This document shows positions 1 to 10,857 of a DNA stretch of 64,000 nt, piece by piece (the first letter of the stretch is position 1; each line of letters opens with the position of its first letter). The DNA is from Trichopria drosophilae (taxonomy: Eukaryota > Arthropoda > Insecta > Hymenoptera > Diapriidae): the NCBI GenBank assembly GCA_030407085.1, contig CM059584.1:129241001-129305000 (forward strand). Reading direction: 5' to 3'. Position numbers and translations under genes: made by a program. The notes beneath the pieces were generated by a model, which did not search any database, had not been told where the DNA came from, and worked only from the letters and a program-made list of their open reading frames with translations.

Positions 1-1190
1 AAAAAAACAATATTTTCGATTAAACGAGTAAAATATACGCACAATTAAAAAATGTCAAGGTTGTCAGAGTAATAAAAAAAAGTACTAAAAATTACCAATG
101 GAAAAAGAAATCAGTGTCTTTTATTCACTTCGTATTCGTGCAATTGCAGAGTGGAGTAAACACGTGTCGTATTTTTATTACATTTTTATTTAAATTTTTA
201 AATAACGCATTTCGCTCATATATGCAACCTCGTTTCGAGTATTTGCCAATGGCAGAACGTTGCAGGCATACCAATTACACAGTCTGTTTCGTTCGAAAAG
301 GAATGTCTTATCAGGCGATTGTCACTCATGACGCAATAAACTCACTCGCGTCCTGTGAAATTGGAACAATTTTTTCGAGCTTGGTGCATCGCAATACCTG
401 GAAAATTCAAATACAAAAAAAACTTACTCTTCAAGCATTTATCGCGTTATAAATTACGTTTTTCTATGAAAAACGAGCAATTATACGAAGTGTTTCCTAC
501 CATTTTGTGGGTAATGAATTCAGTGAAATTGTTTTCAGTTTTATACTTGTCGAGTTAATTCAAAATTACTGGTAATTGGTTCACTTTTTTTAACAACAAA
601 TTAGTAACCCGTAGTACGAGGTACAATTAATTAATGAATTATCATGGGGATTTTTTTAAATAAAATATGTGGAAACGGCTTCTGATAAGAATTTCAGATC
701 TATAATTGTTTTCAGCAAAAAAAAAATTTTTTTTTAAATTTTTTTTATAATTTTTTTTATAAAGTTTGAAAGATTGATATAAATATAAAAATATTCTGCA
801 GTTATATACCAGAAATGTCGGAAGTTTGTTTTTTGTAGAGATGGGAAAAAATTCGTTTAAAATTGGCGACATTTTTTAGTTGGGTTTCATTCTTCTTTTG
901 CGTAAGTAAAAGCTCACAGACGTGACATAATTATTTCAAAGCAGGACGTCAATAAATGAATCGGAAAATAATCAAAATAAGGTCACTTTTATGAAACAGT
1001 TCAGGATGTGAAATTTTTCTACAATTAATGAAAATTAAAAAAAAAATTGTATATAAAAGAGGTATTTTCAGATACGCATTTGATTTGTTTTTATAAACAA
1101 ATAATTTATTGCGATGGTACTGCATGGATTCAAATTGTATCAGATATCGATTCATCTTAAGTTATTTCAGACGATAGCATGTAAGTGGAC
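1..1190. other. AT-rich spacer, nothing recognised
   Basis: Low-complexity A/T runs (for example around 718-770) and only short open frames with no protein-like composition. I see no gene, repeat family or regulatory signal that I can support. Confidence 0.6.
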
Positions 1191-1197
1191 TTGTTTC

Positions 1198-1304
1198 GGT
1201 TCAAAATGAACCAAAATGTGGAAGTAATAGAGTATGATACGTTTCGTAATTTTACTCACTCAGATTTGGAATTTTGGTCCTGCCATTTTGGTCCATTTTG
1301 AACC
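1198..1304. repeat. short inverted repeat, possible small MITE
   Basis: The segment starting CGGTTCAAAATGAACC at 1198 returns as its reverse complement ending at 1304, with one mismatch over about 22 bases. About 64 bases lie between the arms. Each arm is itself partly palindromic (GGTTCAAAATGAACC). No target duplication is clear, so it may be a decayed mobile element or a local hairpin. Confidence 0.45.
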
Positions 1305-1309
1305 GCATC

Positions 1310-3400
1310 ATCCCGAAATATATTCATTGAATTTTTTAAATATTTTATAACATTGTAGGATAACAAATTATAGATAACTTTTCCAGGGTCCAGGGGTTGA
1401 ACAGAAAATTTCTAGTCAAATTTTTGTTTACTTTCATAATAACAAATGACAGATTCACGCAGTTCAGAATTTTATTTACATCTGAATTGTTCAGCTTAGA
1501 GGCTAATAAGATCAATTGTCCCAGATTCATTCTCTCGTTACAATTAAAAACACGTAATTTCATAAAACGCATACACTTATATACGCATTTCACCATGAAA
1601 TATGTATGCATAAATTTTTTTGTTTGAAATCAAAGAGAAAACACTAAACAAGTGCAAATGCCGTACACAGTTATCGGAGTGAGAAATTAGAAGCTATTAA
1701 AAGAATTGAATGAAATGCTTCTTATAGTGTACTATTTAGATTCAATGAAACTGTTCGTAGAAATAATTATAAAAGAAAAATAAAAGTGCTGAAACAATTT
1801 TCATTAACCCCTTCGATAACTCTTTTATTTTTTAATCATAACATGAAATATTAAAAAAAATTTTTTGTTTTAAATGAAATTGTAATAGTTTTGTTCAATG
1901 ATATTCATCCAAATGTTCATTGTTATGTATGTAATTCGTTCAGAGCTTGAATATTAAATAACTTTGCAATTTGACCGAATTTTTGAACGTGCAATGGCTT
2001 CTACCTACTTACGCGACTCATTATAACGGGCCAAATATTCATTATACTATTTCTTTAAGGTAATTGTAAAAAGGAAGAATACATCATGAGATCTTATAAT
2101 TTATTCAATGAACTGTTAGTCTATTACACATTTAATGAGACATAAAAAAACTCTTTTTATTTTTTATGGAATAATGCTGGACTTAAATTATATTACAGTA
2201 AAGAATAGATAAAAGAAGATGCTTACATTTGTGAGCAAATGAGTTTTTTTACTCGTAATTCTTTATGTTTCATAATGACACAATTTAGTTATACAATTTC
2301 CTTAAAAATATCATTTTAACTGATCCTAATTAACTACTTTACTAAGTGTTAACAATACGACTGCCTTTTTCTTTAATTCTTTTCAACAACAAAGAATTAC
2401 AATAATATTTCAACATTGTTTTGATTAACTACATATTGCCTCCGACCTTTTTTTAAATTGTCTTTTGATTTATAGTCACCAACCCAAAAAACATCGACAT
2501 GACTATTTAACAAAAACCTCGGATCTGATGTAATTTCAAGCAATTTTTGAAAATTCAAAATGGAAGATCCATTAATCTCAAATCAAAACAGAAGAAATAT
2601 GGCGACCAAATTTTTTAAGTTAATTCGTTTCAGATTTGATACTACAGCAATTTCGGAAATAAAAAAAGCAATGTTTTTGAAAAAATAAACAAAGAAATAA
2701 ACAAAACATAACAAAATATTCCTACCATGAAATTATATAATTCATCTGAACATTCCAAATATCCGTTTTAATCTGGATTCCGACTAACCAGAAGTAGCAA
2801 ATGCATTATAGCGTTTTTAAATAATATTTGCATTGAGAATCTTTTAGATATAATTCATAATAAAAAAAATATTTGTTTAAAATTATTTTTAGGAATTATG
2901 AGTTAGGAACACGCTGTAGGGGTTAGACCGCCATCTGTTATTCAGCAAAGAAACTCCTATCAGGTGTCAAATACTGCGAATTTTAAAGTGAATAAATTAT
3001 ACTTAGTTAATTAATTTAAAAAAAACGAGATTTTCAAGATTTATTTGTTACATTTTATCATTTCCTGCATTATAACCCAGTAAAATTAAGTTTTTTTAGC
3101 GGAAAAAAGCCGTAAAGCTGGATTTTCATATCTTCTTTTAGCGAACATGTTACGACTCTCTCCCCAACAGAATTTCGATATTTTCATTTATGATGACAAA
3201 AAGTAAATTTATCGTTATTAACTTGAAACTTAATAGTTTTGGGTAACAATAAATACAACAAGAAATTGCAGACAATAAATATAACTACAATTCCTTTTTG
3301 TCATTCGACTTACTAGAACTAATCATTCCCAAGATTTTTTACAAAAATGTGTAATTTGTATCTTGAATGAAATTGCCACTTTGCTGTATTGTTTTTTCAA
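1310..3400. other. AT-rich spacer, nothing recognised
   Basis: Short overlapping open frames on both strands near 1345-1627 are typical of AT-rich chance frames. No splice-bounded exon, repeat or island stands out. Confidence 0.5.
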
Positions 3401-3403
3401 TAG

Positions 3404-4175
3404 AAATTTAAAATTTCGCATTTAATATGGCGGAGAAAAGGATAATCTCTTTTTTTGGTTTTTGATTATTTTTTGGTTTTTAATTATTTCTTATCTATCA
3501 GTGTATTTTTTGTTGTTTTTGTCATTTTACTTTGTTTGTTTTTACTGTTCTATTTTTATCAGGTTTCATTTTCTATTTTGAAATTCATTTAGTTTTCATC
3601 AAAGTGCAACATTCCGACAGTTTCTGAAGAAAATTATTCCGTTCTTCTTGAATGAAATGCTGACGACGAACACGATGGAAATTGTTACATATCTGATTCA
3701 AATTACCATAGTTTTACCAAAAACTCTTCAGATAATGAAAACTCAAGGGATGATGACATCCTTCTATCAAACGTATCGTATAGAAATATTACTGGGCATT
3801 GTACGAGTACACAAAAAAACACCTGCGGAACTTTTTGAGTTATTTTTCACAGATGAGATAAAAAAGTTTACAATTGCTGCTCATCTGAGAATCATATTTG
3901 TTACTTTCATACACTTCAAAATCAAATTCGTGTTCTTCTACGGAATATGCGTTGAGAACAATATGGTAATGAATAGATTATAAAGATTGTTACTGCGTAA
4001 ACTGCTTTTTGTCTATTCGCAAATAAAAACTAAGAAAATGAAACCTGAGAAAAATAGAAACAACAAAATATAACAAAAATAACTAATTAACCAAAAATAA
4101 TAAAACAAAAACAAATTTCTCTTTTGCTCCGAATTTCTGGCCGCCATATTAAATTCGAAATTATGAATTTTTGAA
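3404..4175. repeat. foldback repeat with about 170 bp inverted arms
   Basis: The left arm (about 3404-3580) contains TTTAATATGGCGG, then T-rich sequence, then TCAGGTTTCATTTTC. The right arm (about 4030-4175) is its diverged reverse complement (GAAAATGAAACCTGA in reverse order, then GGCCGCCATATTAAATTCG). The arms end in the GCCATATT core of the 120-bp monomer family. The 450 bp between them carries an open frame at 3648-3983, which has no recognisable family and which I treat as chance. Non-autonomous mobile element is the likeliest reading. Confidence 0.5.
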
Positions 4176-4400
4176 ATGTAATACCAGATTCGTTATTAGC
4201 GACCTCGAAAACCCCCAAGTTACATGATTCGAACCAATTCCAACAATCTTTTGAAAATTCTTACTCTATATTGGATCCACCAGTTTGGATTCGCAAGTAA
4301 CAAGTTTGAAACAAAAATAAGACCAATCTGCCAAAAATTCTTTCGCCATATATTATCCGCCATTTTGAATTTGAGAAATCTGACAGCAGTTTCACATATT
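4142..4400. repeat. 120-bp monomer repeat, short diverged array
   Basis: Cores of the CCGCCATATTGGATCCGCC type occur at 4142, about 4263 and 4344. The first spacing is about 120 bases. They are followed by the family's second block (AGCGACCTCGAAAACCCC at about 4198). The same family forms a cleaner array at 5364-5660 and a two-sided array at 53.4-54.6 kb. Confidence 0.6.
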
Positions 4401-5080
4401 CAACAGAAGTATTTGCATACAAAGTTACAACAAAATTCATTCAGTCCCTTGGACTGAACACACATTGTCAAATTTTGATTGTCAGATCAGTGATGAAAGC
4501 CTCCACCTTGAATCTACCATCTCGAATTTCGATTCAATAATAGTCCTAACTTTTAGTATAACTATTTATGCCACTGGATGTAGAAATACGGGATGATCTG
4601 AATACGGTTTTATGTTCAAAAATATGTTTAAAAATTTACTTCATTTTTCATATTTTTGGAAACACTGACTTTATAAGAGGCTCAATAAAAAGTGAAATTG
4701 TACATAATTCAATTATTGTTAACGTTCTTCTGTAGTATCCATAAGGAAATACGAATAGTGATAGTAATTGCCTAGTAATAATGTGTGACTTTACTTTCGG
4801 ATAGAGACGCCACCTATTGATTTACGAGGAAACTTCACTGTTTTTCATATTTAACATGGTTCATCAAATACTTCTCGAATCTAAGAAAACTGTAAAAATT
4901 TTAACTGCAATATTTCCTGATGACAAATACATTGTCGGATTTTTTAAATTCAAAATGGAGGATTCAATATGGCGGACGAAAATTCAAAGCTTTAATTAAT
5001 TTTTAGACTCGATTATCACCATTTTGATACCATCATCATTTAACATTTTTACACCTCAAAAGGACTACTGGTCTAGTGAC
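4401..5080. other. spacer with one reverse-oriented monomer fragment
   Basis: A reverse-oriented monomer core (AATATGGCGGACG near 4965-4980) is the only recognisable item. The rest is unremarkable AT-rich sequence. Confidence 0.5.
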
Positions 5081-5299
5081 CATCAACAGTGATGCGAGAT
5101 TACTTCTTCAATAGTGATGAGCAAGTACTTCTTCGGCTCAATGTTGATTTTCGAACCTCTGACATCGAATTCGTCATTAGACAAAAATTTGAGTATAAAA
5201 TATCCACTAACGAATTCGTTATCCGAAGAACTCGGAAACTTCCATGTATAAATTTTCGAATCAATCGATGTAAATTTCAAATTTTTAATTCCAGAACTC

Positions 5300-5670
5300 T
5301 ACCGACGGAATCTTAGTCCCGGATCTCAAAAAAACCACTAAATGCAAAAATTTAAGTCTCAATCGCCATATTGCATCCGCCATTTTGAATTTCAACAATC
5401 TACCAACGAATTCGGAATCAGGAACCTCAAAAAACTAGGTATTCTCATTTTTAGAAATTTGATCAAAGTTTTGAATTTTTGTCAGCTATATTGGATCCGC
5501 CGTTTTGAATTTCAATAATATGACAATGGATTAGTGATCAGGAACCTCAAAAACCACTGTATACATATTTGTACAAAAATATATAAAAATTTCAAATATT
5601 TTACCGCCATATTGGTCCGCCATTTTGAATTTTGAAAATTTGAAAAGTGATTTGTGATCGAGGATGTGGA
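5300..5670. repeat. tandem array of 120-bp monomers
   Basis: Monomer cores begin at 5364, 5484 and 5605, giving spacings of 120 and 121 bases. Each has two GCCAT-type cores about 15 bases apart (GCCATATTG then CCGCCATTTTG), followed about 40 bases later by AGGAACCTCAAAAA. The regular spacing and shared blocks show a short satellite-like tandem array. Sequence from 5080 to 5300 may hold older, more diverged copies. Confidence 0.75.
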
Positions 5671-6879
5671 AAATATTTTTTTATCAATTAGTGTTGAATG
5701 TATTTTCATTTTCAAAAGTATTATAACTGAATATCGAAAACTTTGCTGAAAATGACGCAATTTTGAATTCTAGGATGCGCATTACACAATCTTTTAATAC
5801 AACCAATTACTCCACCGAATTTAACAGTAGGGATCAATTGGACTACAGTTTGATATAAAAAAAAAGGATTTCAATTTAAGAAATTACGATTTTTTCGGGG
5901 CTTTTGCTATTCTAAGCGCCACATTGGAAAATGGACTTCAAATTCATAAAGAGCAGATTTGAAACCTATAAGACATGGACTTATATAAAAGTTCATTAAC
6001 CCTTTCTATGAAATTTATTTAGCTAAAAAACCGCGAAAATGAATGGAATTTCAGGACGAAACGGATTAACATACATATACACCGATTTTCAACCGTTATC
6101 CCATTGTAATAGGTACTAATTACTAGTATTTCCATTTTGGATTAACTTTTCACGAACAAATTTAGTTTAAGCATCATAGCTAAACAGTTTGGTTGAGTAG
6201 CCAATAAGAGTTCCGGTTTCAGTAACTGAATGGTTGAGTTAGCGTTGATGAGTCAGCATGAGTCTAGACTTTTATTATTTGATATACCGATTAATCCATA
6301 GATATGGTTCTTGAAAATCATGACTAATTGTGCCTCATCAAGCTCGAGTTCTGGTAGACTGAGAGAAGTTTTCATAAAAAATATCCATAACTAATAGAAG
6401 CCTAACACTAAAGAGGAGTGTTATCTGTTACAGCATAATATAAAATGTCGATATGTTACAACTTATAATCTAGGTTATTGCCATAAATGCTATTGCCGAT
6501 TCCAGTTACTACTGTGACGTATGAATATCCTATGTAATCACCAATTTATTCCGTGATCGATACGTAAATGACTTCCATAGAGACATTGTGAATGCTTGTT
6601 CTAGTCATTATGAAGTAAGACAATCACTAGCCATCTAGTGACAAATCATCGTATTTCAGGGTGTCATGGAAGCTACTGATACCTTTTGCGAAAATTATTC
6701 TGTATGTAGTTTTCCCATAAAATTAGCCCTTATTACGTACGCCAAGAATTTATGATCACGTGGTCTTTTGAAAACACGCTATTCCCGAGGCGTTTCATAC
6801 AACAATACATTTCACGACTACTCTGATATTAAAAAAATATTAAACTGAACCTATCTGATAATAATTTCTTCCGCAAATC
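5671..6879. other. AT-rich spacer, nothing recognised
   Basis: No exon-like frame, repeat family or island that I can support. Confidence 0.5.
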
Positions 6880-7570
6880 TCGATGCAGACTTCACATTGC
6901 GGATTTGCCATAAACATACAATGAAGGGAGTTAATCGCAAGAGAGACGTAACTCACGAAAGCACTTACGAGGCGAGTTCTTTCGATTCCACGGAAGAACG
7001 GGTACTGCAATTATCATTTTTATCAGCTGAAGATTACCCCTTGCTTATTCATACGTACAAAGGTTCGCGGCGTATAAGTTTCCACAACTTATATTTTCCG
7101 GTACAGGCGATTAACCTGCAAGGAGCGAGTGAGACAGGAACAAGTTAATGACGCGAAAAGCGCTTTGCAACAGGTGCGAATCACGGCATTTCTATATGAG
7201 AAAAGTGCACTTGGCTTCTTGTCATCTCGGTATGTACTTCCTGCTTGCTAAAACGATCCCCTGCATACGGAAGGTAACGCATAGCACCTGGTGCACGTTG
7301 ACTGGTGGAAGTGCATCCAAGTGCATTTCACGGATCGCGAATGCCGGAGACTCGACGTGCTTGTTGTCCATGATGCACTCGCGACTTGGGTATGTGTCGC
7401 TTATCTCGACAGGGAAATCGAATGTAGGAAGCGATTTCGTCATCGGGAAGATTTGCGTGTTATGTAAGCCTTCAGCTAGACGACGTAATACCGAACGTGA
7501 CTGGTTTTGAATTTTCCGGATATAATTGTGAATAGATTCGAAATGCAATTTTGTTTTCGGGTGACGAAGG
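6880..7570. other. GC- and CpG-richer island, function unknown
   Basis: The base composition changes sharply here compared with both flanks, with many CpGs, and the sequence does not match other repeats in the window. Open frames exist on both strands (7148-7510 on + and 7222-7578 on -), but neither shows a recognisable domain, and being open on both strands argues against a simple coding reading. Possible explanations are a conserved regulatory block, a non-coding RNA exon, or an exon of a gene whose other exons lie elsewhere. Cross-species conservation would decide. Confidence 0.4.
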
Positions 7571-7940
7571 TTCATCAAGGAAGTTTTTAAACATTATTGT
7601 TCAGTTAATTGAACAAAATTTGTAATGTTATACCCGTTGTCATAAAAGTAACAGGAAGGAGGTCCAAAGTTGCATCAATTAGAGTTTAAAAAAAATCTTC
7701 AAGGTTATTTGGAGATTAATTGCATTTTTTAGATGAAACTCTGCTTTAAATATCAGACATCGAAAGACTGGTGAATTAAAAATATATCGGGTTGTTGGTA
7801 TAATCATGAAGATCATTGAGATATTTCAACATACACAAATTGCGTCTATGAGTCTCTAATTATATCTCCGAATTACGCTAATTTAAAAATAATATAGTCT
7901 CGAGAATCCCGATGAACACCACTGTTACATGACACGCACA
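7571..7940. other. AT-rich spacer, nothing recognised
   Basis: No supported feature. Confidence 0.5.
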
Positions 7941-8018
7941 GTATTTTTGTTGGCCCCTATAAACAACGATGTTCCATAAATGACATTGGCCAACTTGGGG
8001 GCCAATGGATCCTAGTAT

Positions 8019-8518
8019 ACAATTGTTTTTTGATGTGTCGGACCAACTTGGATTCATTATCAGGAGGAATAATCAGGGACTTACCTCTTGATTAACCTCT
8101 TGATTAACGCTAATGATGGCTTGATCTTTTAATATCCAGTATTTATATAGTCGCTCTTAAGGCGGTGGGGGTCTTAACATTTTTAAACAGAATAGGCCTA
8201 AAATTGAATAGAATAATAGTTCAAGTATGTATTGTTAAATATTTTAACGGTTATTTTTTTGAACTATTAAAATTTAGAGCAGTTATTTTATTGCAAAATA
8301 CTCTTTAAAAGGGTTAATGCTTTCAATAATAAAAAATAACAATGTTTCGGGCAAAGTGCCAGGCTACATCCAACACCGACTTAAATGCGACTACATACAT
8401 ACTGGCTGCTAAAGGATTAATCATTAGGGTTAATCAAGAGGGAAGTCCCTCATTATTCGTCCTCTTTCGTGACCTAAGTTGGTCCGAAACGTAAATAAAA
8501 TAAAAATCAACACAATTG
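8019..8518. mobile_element. palindromic MITE-like element
   Basis: Both ends carry ACAATTG in inverted orientation. The arms 8033-8165 and 8372-8503 are diverged inverted copies, sharing TCGGACCAACTT, AATAATCAGGGACTT and CCTCTTGATTAACC-type blocks. The unpaired middle is AT-rich. No transposase frame is present. Immediately to the left, TTGGCCCC (7949) and GGGGCCAA (about 7998) form a separate small inverted pair. The superfamily is unknown. Confidence 0.6.
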
Positions 8519-9565
8519 CACCGAGATTTATTAAAATATTTCACACCTCCTGATCGTGGTAGTAGGTTTCTGACCTACTATTGGTAGTACTACTAGCAGA
8601 AACTATTTTGGTAAGTTTAAATACACTAAGAGAGTCCATAAATATACCGAAATTTTTGTCTGGATTTTCCAGTACCAAGTCCAGGGCAAGAGATGGAGCC
8701 AACCATTCAGCAGTGCAAATAAATATTTGAGATTAGAACGCATGCTGGTTTTTATAATTAGTTGCAAACCTGGATATTAGTATGCAGCATCCACTGATTT
8801 CCCATTTCAAATTTCGCATTATATAAAGTTATGAACGACTGGAAAGATCATTCTCAGGAACAATCCCTGCTACACCCTCAACATCTTGACAAACGTTAGC
8901 TCCTGTTTAACAGTATTTTGGTCTCGTTTGTCATTCTGATAATGTGTTCCTTTACTTTTAGGTTTCTTGCCAATTTTATGCGGAATCATTTTTAGTTTAT
9001 TTATTGGACATCCTAGTGAAACCTGGCTTAATAGAGAAGTCTTTTAATATACAACTTGAAAATGCCGCCACTGCATTGAGACACGCACACGAAGTCTTTC
9101 TCTACCACTTGTCTTGTCCCAAGAAGGAAACGCGGAACCAATGGTACACTGTATAATGCAATCGTGAAAAAGGGAAAACTTTTAAAAAAAGAAAAGGAAT
9201 AACTGGAAAAAGGGAATTACTTAAATGCAATGCTTCAATCAAATACTTCTTCTCATTAGATCACGGTCTTTCCAGTTCCCGAAATTATTCAGAGGACTGA
9301 GAGGAAAAGTATGGTTCGATGGCCTTGACAATAAAAATTCGGAAAATTTGGAGATATTCAATAAGGAAGTATACAATGAATATTGAAGAAAGGTCACGTT
9401 ACTATCCTTAACGACGGGGAATGTCCAGATTTTTATGGCTTGTCTCTGACATCATGTATAAAAACCTTTAAATTCATCAGTAGTTTTAAAATTAAATTTT
9501 AACATTAAAGAGAAACGAATTTCACGGATTGATCGGAAAATCTTGAGTAACTAACTTAATATACC
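8519..9565. other. spacer, nothing recognised
   Basis: No exon-like frame or repeat that I can support. Confidence 0.5.
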
Positions 9566-9654
9566 TACACGGAAAATAAATATATGCAACATATATGCTA
9601 AATAAATGCATATACGGGAAAGCGAGAAAAAGCGGCGAGGATTTTTTCCGTGTA
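9566..9654. mobile_element. mini-MITE with TACACGGA termini
   Basis: It starts TACACGGAAAAT and ends with TTTTTTCCGTGTA, a terminal inverted repeat of about 11 bases around an 89 bp segment. The same CACGG terminus occurs in the longer element at 9921-10236, so both probably belong to one terminal-repeat group. Confidence 0.5.
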
Positions 9655-9797
9655 TCATATCTCTCTTTCAATTTCGTATTTAGGATGATGCAAAGTATCA
9701 TTTGATAGGTAATTTCATAGTCAATATTTACATACGTGTTACTTACGATATATGTTTTACAGATGGCTAGCTATGGCCAATTTAAAAAACTTGAAAA

Positions 9798-9840
9798 ACA
9801 CGGGGCGAAGCGGCGATATCAGGGTGAAGTGGCGAATCTT
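9798..9840. repeat. GGCGAAGCGGCGA repeat, left copy of an inverted pair
   Basis: The block ACGGGGCGAAGCGGCGA followed by AGGGTGAAGTGGCGAATC recurs in inverted orientation at about 10812-10857 (TTCGCCGCTTCGCCCCGT). The two copies flank the CACGG-ended MITE at 9921-10236, which suggests that it sits within, or mobilised with, a larger foldback structure. Confidence 0.5.
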
Positions 9841-9920
9841 TATTTTTATAAGTCTCTGAGACAGCTATCATAAAATGAAGTGCAGGTCATAATCTTTGAA
9901 GTTTTCATTGTTTCTTTTAA

Positions 9921-10236
9921 TACACGGAGAAAAATAATCAGCAAAATCAGCCGAAAAATCCGCAGATCCTACCAATTTTATCCTATAGGGACAGCTGTTG
10001 GAAATCAGTTAGGGATTGCCGACAATTTCAGCTAAATTTACTGAAAAAGTCCGCAAATTTAACGGAACAAATCTGCTAATGTAGCGGAAATTTAGAGCTA
10101 AGCGCGAATTGAGTAGGGTTAAGGCTACATTAGCGGAATCAAAACATCTAAAATTGCATATATTTTCGGCAATTCCAGCCGAAAATTTTAGCTGATATGA
10201 ATCAGCTAATCCAGCGGAGTCATTTTTCTCCGTGTA
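9921..10236. mobile_element. MITE with TACACGGAGAAAAAT termini
   Basis: The left end TACACGGAGAAAAAT matches the inverted right end ATTTTTCTCCGTGTA perfectly over 15 bases. The 316 bp interior is built from repeated AATCAGC, CAGCTAAT and GCCGAAAA words in both orientations, and GCTAATGTAGC and GCTACATTAGC are an internal inverted pair. No transposase is encoded. The minus-strand open frame across it is a by-product of the repeat. Mobilisation by a transposase elsewhere in the genome is inferred. Confidence 0.75.
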
Positions 10237-10811
10237 GAAATAAAATTTCCTCGATGGCGGAATGAACCTCTTCAGATATATCAAAGTTTCCAACAGGAGC
10301 AAGAAAAGAAATTGCATCTTCGGAAGCTTTGAATCCTCGTATTATATCAGGATCACCTATTTTAACTTCATCTTTAGTTACTCAACGCATTCATCAAATG
10401 TGAATTCTAAATTAAAAAATGATCACCGAAAAAAGACATCCGGGAAAAAATTTCGCCGCCTGGTGCCAAAGTATCATTTGGAATTCCAGGTACGATATCT
10501 CATTATAACCACACAAAAAAGGAACAATTCATTTTTTTATAAATAAGTTAAAAAAATATACTTTTAGAATAAACATATAAATAGTGATTATTAAACTGCC
10601 AAAATGAATGTATTGATCAATCTGAGAACAAAGTACAGGAAAATGACGTACAAATTTTTGTTTTTAAATTACATTTCTCGTTCCCAATGGTAGGTAAGAG
10701 AACGAAAAAATATTATGAAATATTATGCCTCAAAATGTGGAAAATGGTGTAAACAAAGAAACCACATATGATATTTTACAATCAGTATGATCATAATGGA
10801 AATATTTGAGA

Positions 10812-10857
10812 TTCGTCATTTCGCCCTGTTCGCCGCTTCGCCCCGTTTCCCCTATAT
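10812..10857. repeat. GGCGAAGCGGCGA repeat, right copy of an inverted pair
   Basis: Reverse-complement partner of 9798-9840, containing TCGCCGCTTCGCCCCGT. It lies about 1 kb away, on the other side of the 9921-10236 MITE. Confidence 0.5.

Noticed and set aside
3648..3983. 111-codon plus-strand frame
   Set aside because: It lies between inverted repeat arms, has no recognisable motif, and its composition matches AT-rich chance frames.
10009..10317. 102-codon minus-strand frame
   Set aside because: It lies across the CACGG-ended MITE; residues repeat because the DNA words repeat.
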